From Gammaproteobacteria bacterium (GTDB lineage Bacteria; Pseudomonadota; Gammaproteobacteria; Diplorickettsiales; Diplorickettsiaceae): a DNA stretch of 40,509 nucleotides. This document shows, piece after piece, positions 8,551-17,595 of this stretch. The translations under genes and the position numbers were made by a program. The notes beneath the pieces are model-generated. The model did no database searches, was not told the origin of the DNA, and was given only the letters and a program-made list of their open reading frames with translations. How positions within the stretch are numbered: the stretch's first letter is position 1; each line of letters opens with the position of its first letter. The stretch lies in contig VBOA01000012.1 in NCBI GenBank assembly GCA_005877695.1, forward strand, positions 1 through 40,509, read 5' to 3'.

Positions 8551-9843
8551 TTAGATTAGCCTATTATTTTCTGTAGAAGTTACTTGTTGATCCCCCATTT
8601 TGTTTAATGAAAAAAAACGAAATGCTGTATAGGCTAAATATAAGTTTTCTCCACTTAATTTCATCGCATTGCGTTTTTCTTTAACTTGTTGACTGCTCGT
8701 TAACCAAGAAGTGCGTAGTAAATTTAATTGAATTAAAGTCGATTCATTATCTAGAATCATAGTGCTATCATTTATTTTTTGAGCGTAAGTGATTGACTGG
8801 TTTAACAAAGCTTTAATTGTTAAAACGGCTTGATCTTGATAAACAACGGTTTCTTGATCTTGAATGATAGCCTCTAAAAAATCGATATAACGACTCGATT
8901 GTGAATAACGAAGGATGGTAGCGGGAGGAAGAAAAAAATGGTGTTTTTTTTCTTTGAAATAAAAAGACATTGCTAAACTGTTTATGCTCAAGCTATCTTT
9001 TTGAAGTATTTTTTTTGCGAAAGCGATACTCAAAATTCCACAAGAATTTGTGTCGGCTTGTGGATGGGGAAGTTTTCTAGGCTTTTGAACAAAAAAAGAA
9101 AGATCAGTTTTAAATACCGGGACTTCTTTTATGATGTGGGCAATGTCCGTGTCTAGAATACGCCTTTTAATAGAAGTATCTGGCCATAGAATGGGCTGAA
9201 TAATGGCTTCTCGAGTAAGGATTAGTATCTCAATATGTTCCTCACCTAATTGTCTTGCATTGGTAAAAATATATCCGACTCGTTCATTTTCTTTTAAATC
9301 GTTTTGAATGGCTTTAATTTCATGGATACATTCTTGTTTAGTTAAGTTAACATCAGGTTTTTCATTCTTTAAATAGGCTATTTTCCTGTTAATTTTTTTA
9401 TCGAATAAAGATTTATAAGGGGCTTTAGAAATGATTGTATTAAGAGCGGAAAGTTCTTTTTCTGTTAAATTTTTTTTTAATTCGCCTCGAGGCGTTAAAA
9501 AATTTTTTATTGATTTTTTTAAGGTTGGATAAACTTCTTCTTTAAAAAAGGAGCTTAATAAATTAGAAATAAAGAAACTATCGTTTTTTTCTTCATCTGA
9601 GCAAAAATTGGATTGTAGATAAAAAGCGTATTTTTTTAAGTTATTTTCAAGTGTATCGATTTTTGTTTGGATCTGATATTGTTTTTCCAGTATGAGCTTT
9701 GGGCTTTTCATCCCATTTTTTATGAAAACAATATTTTTATAGGAATAATGTTTAATCAGGGGTTCAATAGCTTTAGCAGGAAATTGATAGTTTAAATAGG
9801 TTGGGTACTGCAAAAAAAAAGTTTTGTTATCAGAGAGAGGCAT
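8551..9843 (-). CDS. Ulp1/C48-like cysteine protease candidate, possible effector
   Basis: This 430-residue protein has an order of residues typical of Ulp1/SENP (C48, CE clan) proteases. His203 lies in EEHIEILIL, Asp222 in LWPDTS after a hydrophobic strand, Gln262 six residues before the nucleophile, and Cys268 in QADTNSCGIL. The H-D-Q-C layout and the CG after a QxDxxS turn are the family signature. Members remove SUMO, NEDD8 or ubiquitin from host proteins, or are acetyltransferases (YopJ type). Bacterial members are normally translocated into eukaryotic cells. The first 190 residues are lysine-rich and helical and match nothing I know. No signal peptide is visible, which would fit type IV secretion. 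The gene lies 31 bases after the exported GGCT-like gene on the same strand and may be cotranscribed. Catalysis and export are inference. Confidence 0.6.
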   Translation of the reverse strand: MPLSDNKTFFLQYPTYLNYQFPAKAIEPLIKHYSYKNIVFIKNGMKSPKLILEKQYQIQTKIDTLENNLKKYAFYLQSNFCSDEEKNDSFFISNLLSSFFKEEVYPTLKKSIKNFLTPRGELKKNLTEKELSALNTIISKAPYKSLFDKKINRKIAYLKNEKPDVNLTKQECIHEIKAIQNDLKENERVGYIFTNARQLGEEHIEILILTREAIIQPILWPDTSIKRRILDTDIAHIIKEVPVFKTDLSFFVQKPRKLPHPQADTNSCGILSIAFAKKILQKDSLSINSLAMSFYFKEKKHHFFLPPATILRYSQSSRYIDFLEAIIQDQETVVYQDQAVLTIKALLNQSITYAQKINDSTMILDNESTLIQLNLLRTSWLTSSQQVKEKRNAMKLSGENLYLAYTAFRFFSLNKMGDQQVTSTENNRLI

Positions 9844-9874
9844 TGATTAATTCTTTAGCTCCATGGTACGTTAT

Positions 9875-10606
9875 TTAAGATTCTAATTTAATTTCCTGAA
9901 AAAATTTTGGTACTTGTTGTTGCAAGAGTTGGTCGATAGCCAAGGCACGGGGTTGATACAGGCTGGGTCGACGCGGATAAATTCTATCGTTAATCCAATT
10001 GACTGACCAATCACTGGTCGTGTTGACACACGCGGCGGCAAAATTTCTTAAATGATATTTTTCTTCAATTTCTAAACAGCCCGCTAAAAAGATATCAACG
10101 TAAGATTCGACAATAGGGTAGCGGGCAGAGGGTGGCGCTAATAATTCGGGTTTTAATTCATAGATCCAAAACTGCCCTCGTGGTAATTTTTTCCCTGTTA
10201 ATAAATAAATATTGTCAGGTTTCACCAAGACACGGCAGTAATATTTCTCTCGTGCATCATAATGCTTGAATGCAGTTGAGGGTACATTAAAAATTGTGCC
10301 ATTAAATCGATCATGTTTACTTTTAATCACGCCAAGATAAGTGGTACTGAATCCATCTGCTAAACCTTTGGAAAACCAACCGCGTTGATAATGGGTTATC
10401 CAAACCGGTTTATTTTCGCCGCTATGGGGATCAGTCATATTTTTTGATGCAGTTTCTATTAATGAGCCATAACCAATTATATACTGTTGACTATGTGAAT
10501 TAACCGGCGGGTGACAGATACAATCATCACTCGCGGAAACTGATTGAAATACACTTAAAAATAAAAGCGACATCAGGCCGAGTTTAGCGATGTAGTTCTG
10601 TATCAT
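9875..10606 (-). CDS. Exported gamma-glutamylcyclotransferase-like protein
   Basis: This is a 243-residue protein with a classical signal peptide (hydrophobic core about 9-22, likely cleavage after SVSA near 25). The mature part has the GGCT/AIG2-like hallmark YGSL at 46-49 and a later DARE motif (Asp117, Glu120), where Glu120 fits the catalytic acid of the family. GGCT-fold enzymes release 5-oxoproline from gamma-glutamyl amines or peptides such as glutathione. Most are cytoplasmic, so an exported version is unusual. Four Cys at residues 29, 31, 123 and in the 170-200 region could form disulfides outside the cytoplasm. It is followed after 31 bases by the Ulp1-like protease gene on the same strand. 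The substrate cannot be read from the sequence. Confidence 0.7.
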   Translation of the reverse strand: MIQNYIAKLGLMSLLFLSVFQSVSASDDCICHPPVNSHSQQYIIGYGSLIETASKNMTDPHSGENKPVWITHYQRGWFSKGLADGFSTTYLGVIKSKHDRFNGTIFNVPSTAFKHYDAREKYYCRVLVKPDNIYLLTGKKLPRGQFWIYELKPELLAPPSARYPIVESYVDIFLAGCLEIEEKYHLRNFAAACVNTTSDWSVNWINDRIYPRRPSLYQPRALAIDQLLQQQVPKFFQEIKLES

Positions 10607-10807
10607 TGTTATTACTCAGTGGAAGGTTGAGAAGAAAAATCACAGTTCATTTTAAGCGATCTTTACTGATTGTAAAAGCCTAGTTAAAGTTGGAATGTGT
10701 TTTGTTTTTTAGTTCTCAGCAGAATTTTATACCGACAATAATTAAAATTTTATTGTGGATCTGCAATGTGTTGAAGACTACTAATTGAATTGTTTATGAG
10801 AAAGAAC

Positions 10808-11422
10808 TTAGTGATGGTTGCTTAGTGGATGATGGGAATTTTCAGATTCATTTAAAGAATCGTCATCACTATTTTCTCTCAGGTCATCGTTTTGTGAATT
10901 TTTTTGAGCAGGAAACAGACAGAGAGCCGACGTAGGGCTAAGAATTTTTTCTGGTTTATTATTTAAATTGACCATTTCTTTAAAGCGAGCATGACTTTTT
11001 TTAAGTATATTTTGAGCATTCTCTTGATCAAATCCCTGCATTTGCTGAGATAACGTAAAAAGATTAACTGAAAATAATATTAATGATGCAAAGCAAACCA
11101 AGCTAATGCTAAGCGCAGAGATAGGAATACTTGCAAGCACAATAAACGTAATAATCAGATTGGCAAATAAGCTCAGCAGTAAAAAATTTCTGATACGTTC
11201 ACTGGCTATAAAAGCATTATTACATTCTTTGATATAGTTATTAAGTGCACCCACTATCTGTTTTGACTCAGGAATGATCGTTGATTTGTTGATAGCGTTA
11301 AAAAGCTGTAAAGTCTCTTCAACTAATTCAAGATCGCATTCTAGGAGGAGGGGGTAAGTATAATCAAGTGTAGAAGGAGATGTCCAGGGTCCTATCCAAT
11401 AATAGTCCATTTCAGGGTGCAT
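10808..11422 (-). CDS. Two-helix membrane protein of unknown function
   Basis: I do not recognise this 204-residue protein. It has a hairpin of two predicted membrane segments (about 80-99 and 102-124) between a helical N-terminal domain and a soluble C-terminal tail. The last 40 residues are rich in Ser, Asn, Asp and His and look disordered. AAAGGA eight bases before the ATG supports the start. The gene is divergent from the hydrolase-like locus at 11595, and the shared upstream region holds a tandem CTTAAG pair. A membrane hairpin plus disordered acidic tail is common among Legionellales effectors, but that is only analogy. Confidence 0.6.
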   Translation of the reverse strand: MHPEMDYYWIGPWTSPSTLDYTYPLLLECDLELVEETLQLFNAINKSTIIPESKQIVGALNNYIKECNNAFIASERIRNFLLLSLFANLIITFIVLASIPISALSISLVCFASLILFSVNLFTLSQQMQGFDQENAQNILKKSHARFKEMVNLNNKPEKILSPTSALCLFPAQKNSQNDDLRENSDDDSLNESENSHHPLSNHH

Positions 11423-11515
11423 TTTATTTTCCTTTAAAATTTTTTAAATTAATATTTTTTCATCCTAGCATGCTTCAAACCTTAGCTCAATCCTATTGAC
11501 GCATACTCAGTTTTC

Positions 11516-11531
11516 CTTAAGTAAGCTTAAG
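11516..11531. promoter_or_regulatory. Tandem CTTAAG repeat in divergent promoter region
   Basis: CTTAAG occurs at 11516-11521 and again at 11526-11531, as a direct repeat of the 10-mer CTTAAGTAAG/A. It lies between the divergent genes starting at 11422 (-) and 11595 (+). On the plus strand a GATAGT hexamer (11542) follows 16 bases after the second half-site. It resembles PmrA half-sites, but the period is 10, not 11. Confidence 0.35.
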
Positions 11532-11594
11532 TAAAATCAGAGATAGTCTAAGTATTTTTACTAGGTAATGAAATTTAATCAACTAAGGCTGATA

Positions 11595-12794
11595 ATGAAT
11601 AATTCTGAAAATTTAAAAAAACTAGAATACCTCGATCTTGCTTTATCTAAAGTTAAAAAACCCAATTTTTGGTGGGTTTATTGCATTGGGATACTCATAA
11701 TCAGCAAACACTACTGATTGCAGAAAGAAATAAACTGATTGAAACAGCGGTTCAAAGTCTCATAAAGCAAGCGGATGGCAAGCAATGTGTATTAATAGCA
11801 CCGGAATATTTTTATTCTCGACCTATAGCGAACGAACTTGAATGGCGTGAGAAGGAAGTTAATCATAAAAAGGATTTTCTAGATTATATCCCTGAGAAAT
11901 ATCATGAAGAATATAGGATTAATAAACAATATTATCCCGGTTCAATTAGACAAATAGAAGAAGGTCAATATCAACAAATAATTTCTTTCTTAAAAAATTT
12001 GTCGAAGCAATATCCAAATCTTGTTCTTTTTCCTGGGACAATAGCTTATAGAAAAACTATAAAGAAAGAAGATTACGCTATGTTAAAAAAGCGAATAGAA
12101 GACAATATCCGAAATATCCTCCATAGTAATGCATCGCCTTTACTATTGATCAATGATGGTAATGTGCAGTTTTATTTTGATCAAAAACGTTCGAATAAAC
12201 AAAAAATGGAGTTCTTAAATAAGTTTAAATATTATGCTGTTAATACTGCACTATGCTTTTTTTCAAGGACGGCAAGTTTTCTCTCAAGATAAGGTATATA
12301 ATTTTGCTGAGATTATGGAAGGCTATCCTAAAAAGTTACATGAAATGCGCTCATGGGGGGAGTACCCCCCTGAAACTATTTTCCTACCTGGAAAATATGA
12401 AGGTAAAATAGGAAAAATTAATGAATTGAGCTTAGTTTTAGATATTTGTGCTGATCATCCCAGAAATTTTTTAAAAAAAAGCTTGCAGGAAAACCAAGAA
12501 CAACCGATGCTGCATATTTGTGAATCCGCTTTTGTACTAGGGAAGTTAAAGTCACAGTGTCAAGCGATAGGTGGGTATTTTCTACATGCTTCTTCCGAAC
12601 TTGAACATACTTCGGTAATAAAACGCGAACAGGAGTTTGTTTATAAAAAAGAGGCTTCTTACCAAAGGGAAGAAATCAGTGTCTTGAACAAAGGATACAA
12701 AGGGAAGTCAACCCTTAGTTTTTTTAAACTTCCTTTGCCTGTTTCAGACAAAGAACCCGTTGTCTCTTATTCGGAACGAAGAATGTCAATCTAG
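11595..12794 (+). pseudogene. Carbon-nitrogen-hydrolase-like gene with two compensating frameshifts
   Basis: ATG at 11595 has AAGG six bases upstream. It reads MNNSENLKKLEYLDLAL onward until a T5 tract at 11666-11670, where one extra T would restore the frame (KPNF-L-VGLLHWDT). The second frame runs to a T7 tract at 12257-12263, where one T fewer gives NTALCFFQGRQVF and returns to the first frame. Ignoring both shifts, the locus would encode about 399 residues. The sequence recalls the nitrilase/C-N hydrolase fold: Glu in APEYF, LFPGTIAYR, a possible Lys around FSQDK, and Cys in LDICADHP, as in the family's E-K-C triad. The substrate is unknown. Because the two indels cancel, alternatives are polymerase slippage at T tracts (a functional gene) or sequence error. 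A shorter translation starting with TTG at 11669 is possible but unlikely. Confidence 0.65.
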
Positions 12795-12822
12795 ATCCTA
12801 TCGGCTAGAAATAATATGCCTG

Positions 12823-12852
12823 TAGAATTTTAGTCGCTGAAGGTTGTATACT
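12823..12852 (+). promoter_or_regulatory. Weak candidate promoter for the nuo operon
   Basis: TATACT at 12847-12852 is a fair -10. The only -35 at suitable spacing is TAGAAT (12823-12828, spacer 18), which is poor. It lies about 35 bases before the nuoA ATG and after the end of the hydrolase-like locus. Confidence 0.3.
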
Positions 12853-12885
12853 AGCGACAAAATTGCTCAGGGTAATGAAAAAACC

Positions 12886-13242
12886 ATGTTACAAAATTAT
12901 TTTCCCATACTCATTTTTATTGCATTTGGCATATTTATTGGTGTGGCAGCCTTAGCTATCGGACATTTAACTGGCTTGCGACGTCCGGATACAGCAAAGC
13001 TATCTCCCTATGAATGCGGCTTTCCAGGGATTAGCGATGCCCGTTTGCCTTTTGATATTCGTTATTATCTTGTAGCGATTTTATTTATTATTTTTGATTT
13101 AGAGACTGCATTTTTGTTCCCCTGGGCAGTCTCTTTAAGACGCATTGGTTTATCGGGTTTACTAGCGATGGGGATTTTCTTGGGTTTATTATTAATAGGT
13201 TTTATCTACGAGTGGAAAAAAGGGGCCTTACAATGGGAATAG
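12886..13242 (+). CDS. nuoA: NADH-quinone oxidoreductase subunit A
   Basis: NuoA is a small three-helix membrane subunit of complex I that helps join the membrane arm to the peripheral arm. The 118-residue product shows an N-terminal helix (about 5-27), the conserved loop SPYECGF with the invariant Cys, then [25 protein letters not shown] spread across the second helix, and a third helix. I chose ATG 12886, which starts MLQNYFPI like homologues. An in-frame TTG 14 codons earlier lies in the promoter region. It is the first gene of the operon and overlaps nuoB by 10 bases. Confidence 0.95.
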   Translation: MLQNYFPILIFIAFGIFIGVAALAIGHLTGLRRPDTAKLSPYECGFPGISDARLPFDIRYYLVAILFIIFDLETAFLFPWAVSLRRIGLSGLLAMGIFLGLLLIGFIYEWKKGALQWE

Positions 13243-13715
13243 AACCATTATTACAACAACAAGGTTTTGTCATTACTTCCTTAGATAAGCTGCTCGGCTG
13301 GGCACGTAGCGGCTCTTTATGGCCGATGTCGTTTGGTTTAGCCTGTTGCGCCGTAGAAATGATGCATTCGGCGGCGGCGCGTTATGATCTGGATCGATTT
13401 GGTGTGATATTTCGACCGAGTCCCAGACAATCGGATGTCATGATCGTGGCTGGGACCTTATGTAATAAAATGGCTCCGGCTTTACGCAAAGTGTACGATC
13501 AAATGGCAGAACCGCGGTGGGTGATATCGATGGGTTCCTGTGCCAACGGCGGTGGCTATTATCATTACTCCTATTCGGTCGTACGCGGTTGCGATAGAAT
13601 TGTACCCGTAGATGTCTATGTGCCCGGTTGTCCGCCGACTGCAGAAGCTTTAGTGTATGGCGTTATCCAATTGCAAAATAAAATTAAAAAAACTCACTTT
13701 ATTGAGCGTACTTAA
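13233..13715 (+). CDS. nuoB: NADH-quinone oxidoreductase subunit B
   Basis: NuoB carries iron-sulfur cluster N2, the last electron carrier before quinone. The expected ligands are visible: adjacent Cys38-Cys39 in [10 protein letters not shown], Cys103 in [11 protein letters not shown] and Cys133 in [11 protein letters not shown]. Length is 160 residues from ATG 13233, which has AGGGG about eight bases upstream. An in-frame GTG at 13212 lies inside nuoA and is not needed. The gene overlaps nuoA and is followed three bases later by nuoC, so translation is probably coupled. Confidence 0.97.
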   Translation: MGIEPLLQQQGFVITSLDKLLGWARSGSLWPMSFGLACCAVEMMHSAAARYDLDRFGVIFRPSPRQSDVMIVAGTLCNKMAPALRKVYDQMAEPRWVISMGSCANGGGYYHYSYSVVRGCDRIVPVDVYVPGCPPTAEALVYGVIQLQNKIKKTHFIERT

Positions 13716-13718
13716 ACT

Positions 13719-14411
13719 ATGTCAGACATTGTTCTGCAACTGCAAAAAATAAACCAACGCTTTGATTCGGTTATTCAAGAAATAATCGTTGAACGAGATG
13801 AAATTACTTTAGAGATTTCTGCTGAACAATTACCTGAAGTCGGTTTAGCTTTACGCGATGAAACCGATTTTAAATTTGAATTGTTAGTGGATGTTTGTGT
13901 GGTGGATTATGCTGAATACGGTATGAGTGAATGGACGACCGAACGTTCGACGTTAACCGGTTTCGAGCGAGGCGTCGATACCACCGGTGATCTCCATCCC
14001 ATAGCTTGGAATAAACCAAGATTTGCAGTGGTCTATCATTTATTATCGCTTACCCATAATCAGCGTCTACGCTTACGGGTTTTTGCCAAAGGTGAAACAC
14101 CACAAGTGCCGTCAGTTATTAAGCTATGGTCAGCTGCAGATTGGTATGAGCGCGAAGCGTTTGATCTGTATGGTGTTTTTTTTGATGGACATCCAGATTT
14201 GCGTCGCTTGTTAACCGATTATGGCTTTGTTGGTCATCCTTTTCGTAAAGATTTTCCGTTAACTGGACATGTTGAGGTTCGTTATGATGCTAGCGAGGGG
14301 CGAGTGATTTATCAGCCTGTCACGGTAACACCGCGTACTTTAGTGCCAAAAACCATTCGTAAAACCACGAATGAAGCTATCCTAACTTGTTTCCATAAAA
14401 AACCTGAGTGA
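13719..14411 (+). CDS. nuoC: NADH-quinone oxidoreductase subunit C (30 kDa)
   Basis: This 230-residue protein is the 30-kDa peripheral subunit that packs against NuoD near the quinone site. The family signature is clear in the second half: [24 protein letters not shown], split here by its motifs EREAFD and GHPDLRR, followed by [10 protein letters not shown]. It is a separate gene, not fused to nuoD as in E. coli. That matches the mitochondrial-like arrangement in Legionellales and alphaproteobacteria. It starts three bases after nuoB and ends six bases before nuoD. Confidence 0.96.
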   Translation: MSDIVLQLQKINQRFDSVIQEIIVERDEITLEISAEQLPEVGLALRDETDFKFELLVDVCVVDYAEYGMSEWTTERSTLTGFERGVDTTGDLHPIAWNKPRFAVVYHLLSLTHNQRLRLRVFAKGETPQVPSVIKLWSAADWYEREAFDLYGVFFDGHPDLRRLLTDYGFVGHPFRKDFPLTGHVEVRYDASEGRVIYQPVTVTPRTLVPKTIRKTTNEAILTCFHKKPE

Positions 14412-14417
14412 AGTTGT

Positions 14418-15671
14418 ATGCCAGAAATTCGTAATTACACCTTAAACTTTGGTCCGCAGCATCCCGCCGCGCACGGTGTATTGCGTTTGATCTTGGAATT
14501 AGATGGTGAGGTGATCCAATCTGCAGATGCACATATTGGTTTATTGCATCGTGCCACCGAAAAATTAGCGGAATCTAAACCCTATAACCAAAGCATTGGT
14601 TACATGGATCGTTTAGATTATGTCTCGATGATGTGTAATGAACATGCTTATGTGTTGGCAATAGAAAAATTATTAGGTGTGACTCCTCCGAAACGTGCGC
14701 AATATATTCGCGTTATGTTTGATGAAATTACCCGAATCTTGAATCATTTATTATGGTTAGGTGCGCATGCCTTAGATATTGGGGCGATGACGGTTTTTTT
14801 ATATTGTTTTCGTGAGCGCGAAGATTTAATCGATTGTTATGAAGCCGTGTCAGGTTCGCGTATGCACGCCACCTACTATAGACCGGGCGGTGTCTATCGT
14901 GACTTACCGGATAAAATGCCCCAGTACAAAGTGTCACAATGGCATAATGAAAAACAAATTCATGAAATGAATGCTAATCGGCAAGGAAGTTTATTAGACT
15001 TTATAGAAAGTTTTATTAGTCGATTCCCTAAGTTGATTGATGAATATGAAACCTTGTTGACCGATAATCGAATTTGGAAACAGCGTACGGTTGATGTGGG
15101 TGTATTATCTCCGGAACGTGCTTTACAATTGGGATGTACCGGTCCTATTTTACGTGCTTCAGGCGTGGCATGGGATTTACGAAAAAAACAACCGTATGAA
15201 GTCTATGATGAATTAGATTTTTCGATACCGATAGGTAGCAAAGGCGATTGCTATGATCGTTATCTGGTTCGAATCGAAGAAATGCGCCAATCGAATGCGT
15301 TAATTAAACAATGTGTGAGTTGGTTGCGTGCAAATCCGGGGCCTGTGACGCTCAGCGAACATAAAGTGGTGCCACCGACGCGTTTGCAGATGAAAGAGGA
15401 TATGGAATCACTGATTCATCACTTTAAATTATTTAGTGAAGGTTATTGTGTGCCGCCGGGTGAAGCCTATGCAGCGATAGAGCATCCTAAAGGAGAGTTT
15501 GGAATTTATATGGTTTCGGATGGCGCTAATAAACCTTATCGGGTTAAAATACGCGCAGCGGGGTTTCCACATTTGGCGGCCTTAAATGAATTGGTTTCCG
15601 GACATATGATTGCTGATTTAGTCGCTATACTGTCTAGCCTTGATATCGTGTTTGGTGAAATCGATCGATGA
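14418..15671 (+). CDS. nuoD: NADH-quinone oxidoreductase subunit D (49 kDa)
   Basis: This 417-residue subunit forms the quinone-binding cavity together with NuoB. Recognisable segments are [15 protein letters not shown] near the start (with the quinone-site His), [29 protein letters not shown], and [16 protein letters not shown] in the middle. The C-terminus [17 protein letters not shown] ending is intact ([12 protein letters not shown]). The start ATG follows nuoC by six bases, and the stop overlaps the nuoE start by four bases (ATGA), indicating translational coupling. Confidence 0.97.
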   Translation: MPEIRNYTLNFGPQHPAAHGVLRLILELDGEVIQSADAHIGLLHRATEKLAESKPYNQSIGYMDRLDYVSMMCNEHAYVLAIEKLLGVTPPKRAQYIRVMFDEITRILNHLLWLGAHALDIGAMTVFLYCFREREDLIDCYEAVSGSRMHATYYRPGGVYRDLPDKMPQYKVSQWHNEKQIHEMNANRQGSLLDFIESFISRFPKLIDEYETLLTDNRIWKQRTVDVGVLSPERALQLGCTGPILRASGVAWDLRKKQPYEVYDELDFSIPIGSKGDCYDRYLVRIEEMRQSNALIKQCVSWLRANPGPVTLSEHKVVPPTRLQMKEDMESLIHHFKLFSEGYCVPPGEAYAAIEHPKGEFGIYMVSDGANKPYRVKIRAAGFPHLAALNELVSGHMIADLVAILSSLDIVFGEIDR

Positions 15672-16177
15672 AGAAAGTGACGAATAACAAAAGCGGCGTA
15701 TTACCCGAAGATTTAAAAATCGCCATTGAGAAATGGGCTAAGAAATATCCACCTGAACGCAGGCAATCGGCGGTATTACCCGCGTTAACTCTAGCGCAGG
15801 ATTATAATGGTGGCTATTTATCTCAAGAATTAATCGATGCCGTAGCCGATTATTTAGAGATGTCACGCATGACGGCCTATGAAGTCGCCACGTTCTATAC
15901 ACTTTACGAACTTAAACCGATAGGTCGACATAAGATTGGGGTGTGTACGAATGTTTCATGTATGCTGAGCGGTTGCGACAAAATCGTTGCACATTTGCAA
16001 AATCGTTTGCAAATTAAGCTGGGTGAAACCACAACCGATCAAAAATTTACGTTACGTGAAGTCGAGTGCCTAGGTGCCTGTGCAAACGCCCCGGTTGTCC
16101 ATATCGGACAACGTTATTATGAAGATTTAACACCCGAAAAATTAGATAAAATCTTGGATAACTTAGATGGCGAATGA
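15668..16177 (+). CDS. nuoE: NADH-quinone oxidoreductase subunit E (24 kDa)
   Basis: NuoE holds the off-path [2Fe-2S] cluster N1a in a thioredoxin-like fold within the NADH dehydrogenase module. Four ligands are visible: Cys93 and Cys98 in VCTNVSCML, Cys134 and Cys138 in [10 protein letters not shown]. The helical N-terminal domain includes [14 protein letters not shown]. Length is 169 residues, normal for the family. It overlaps nuoD by 4 bases and nuoF by 11. Confidence 0.96.
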   Translation: MKKVTNNKSGVLPEDLKIAIEKWAKKYPPERRQSAVLPALTLAQDYNGGYLSQELIDAVADYLEMSRMTAYEVATFYTLYELKPIGRHKIGVCTNVSCMLSGCDKIVAHLQNRLQIKLGETTTDQKFTLREVECLGACANAPVVHIGQRYYEDLTPEKLDKILDNLDGE

Positions 16178-17450
16178 TATTTGTTTCCGTACTTTACATT
16201 TTGACCAGCCATGGAGTTTAGAAAATTATCGGCGCGTCGGTGGTTATCAAGTTTGGGAAAAGATTCTAAAAGAAAAAATACCACCGGAACAAATTATTGC
16301 TGAATTGAAACTCTCTGCGTTACGCGGACGTGGCGGTGCAGGCTTTCCAACCGGATTAAAGTGGAGTTTTATTACGCGCGGCGCTCCAGGGCAAAAATAC
16401 ATACTCTGTAATTCCGATGAAGGCGAGCCTGGGACCTGTAAAGATCGAGATATTTTACGTTTTAATCCACATCAATTAATTGAGGGAATGGCGATTGCTG
16501 GATATGTCATGGGCGCCACGGTTGGTTATAATTATATCCGTGGAGAATACCATGAACCTTTTCAGCGCTGTGAAACGGCCATTGCCGAAGCGTTTGCAGC
16601 CGGTTTATTAGGCGTTAATATCTTAGATTCCGGATTTGATTTTCAACTCTATAACCATTTAGGTGCTGGTGCTTATATTTGTGGTGAAGAAACGGCTTTA
16701 ATGGAATCTTTAGAAGGAAAAAAAGGTTTTCCACGCTTTAAGCCGCCTTTCCCTGCGAATTATGGTTTATATGGCCGTCCCACTACGATTAACAACACTG
16801 AAACTTTAGCTTCTGTACCGGTAATACTGCAAAAAGGCGGGAAATGGTTTTTAGAATTAGGAAAACCCAACAACGGTGGCTGTAAAGTATTTAGCGTGAC
16901 CGGACATGTAAATAAACCCGGTAATTATGAAGTGCCTTTAGGTATTTCGTTTAAAGAATTATTAGCACTTGCCGATGGGATGAAAGCAGGTAGGAATTTA
17001 AAAGCAGTTATTCCAGGCGGCTCGTCTATGCCAGTGTTAACAGCAGCAGCGATGTGGAATACCACGATGGATTATGATTCGATTGCGAAAGCGGGTTCGA
17101 TGTTAGGTTCTGGTGGCGTCATCGTCATGGACGAAACCACTTGCATGGTAAAAGTTTTAACGCGCATTGCGCATTTTTATAAAGAAGAATCCTGTGGCCA
17201 ATGTACGCCCTGTCGTGAAGGAACCGGCTGGATGTGGCGGGTATTACATCGAATTGAACACGGTCTAGGCCGGATGAATGATCTGGATTTATTAGAAAGC
17301 GTGGCAGGGAAGATTATGGGGCATACCATTTGCGCCTTAGGTGACGCAGCGGCAATGCCAGTACAAAGTTTTATTAAACATTTTCGTCATGAGTTTGTTG
17401 AACATATTGAACATAAACAGTGTCCAGTCGGTGATCCACATGAAGATTAG
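16167..17450 (+). CDS. nuoF: NADH-quinone oxidoreductase subunit F (51 kDa, FMN/NADH binding)
   Basis: NuoF oxidises NADH and passes electrons through FMN to cluster N3. The 427-residue protein shows the glycine-rich NADH loop [10 protein letters not shown] (54-63), the FMN-binding region [15 protein letters not shown] and [19 protein letters not shown], and the [4Fe-4S] ligands Cys343, Cys346 and Cys349 in [14 protein letters not shown], plus Cys near 389 in GHTICALGD. The start lies inside the end of nuoE. Downstream, tight packing is broken for the first time by 145 bases holding a long hairpin before nuoG. Confidence 0.97.
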   Translation: MANDICFRTLHFDQPWSLENYRRVGGYQVWEKILKEKIPPEQIIAELKLSALRGRGGAGFPTGLKWSFITRGAPGQKYILCNSDEGEPGTCKDRDILRFNPHQLIEGMAIAGYVMGATVGYNYIRGEYHEPFQRCETAIAEAFAAGLLGVNILDSGFDFQLYNHLGAGAYICGEETALMESLEGKKGFPRFKPPFPANYGLYGRPTTINNTETLASVPVILQKGGKWFLELGKPNNGGCKVFSVTGHVNKPGNYEVPLGISFKELLALADGMKAGRNLKAVIPGGSSMPVLTAAAMWNTTMDYDSIAKAGSMLGSGGVIVMDETTCMVKVLTRIAHFYKEESCGQCTPCREGTGWMWRVLHRIEHGLGRMNDLDLLESVAGKIMGHTICALGDAAAMPVQSFIKHFRHEFVEHIEHKQCPVGDPHED

Positions 17451-17465
17451 TTTTCGTCTGTTAGC

Positions 17466-17541
17466 GCTGGGTCCTGTCACTGGGAAACACTTTTTTTGTT
17501 GGCTTTTGCCACAAAAGAAAGTGTTATCCCATGCCATCCAG
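17466..17541. repeat. Long imperfect hairpin between nuoF and nuoG, possible palindromic repeat element
   Basis: Nested complementary arms can be drawn: GCTGG (17466-17470) with CCAGC (17537-17541), GGGA-AACACTTT with AAAGTGTT-ATCCC, then a T-rich arm closing on GGC-TTTT-GCC. The inner stem is about 18 bp with one wobble and a two-base mismatch. The element fills most of the 145-base gap in an otherwise overlapping operon. It has the size and symmetry of a small palindromic intergenic repeat; no second copy is in this window. It could attenuate or process the transcript. No terminator T tract follows it. Confidence 0.6.
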
Positions 17542-17595
17542 CACACTTATTACTTGAAAACTAAAATACCAGTGAGTAGTGGGGTGAAGTGAAGT

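Noticed and set aside
12844..12885. Upstream TTG start for nuoA
   Set aside because: The extra residues do not resemble NuoA, and the TTG overlaps the likely -10 element.
17466..17541. nuoF-nuoG hairpin as an intrinsic terminator
   Set aside because: There is no T tract after the stem, and nuoG-I downstream must be transcribed; a polar terminator here would be harmful.
17337..17592. Open frames on both strands across the nuoF end and the nuoF-nuoG gap
   Set aside because: They arise from the overlap with nuoF and the hairpin, have no start context and no protein-like composition.
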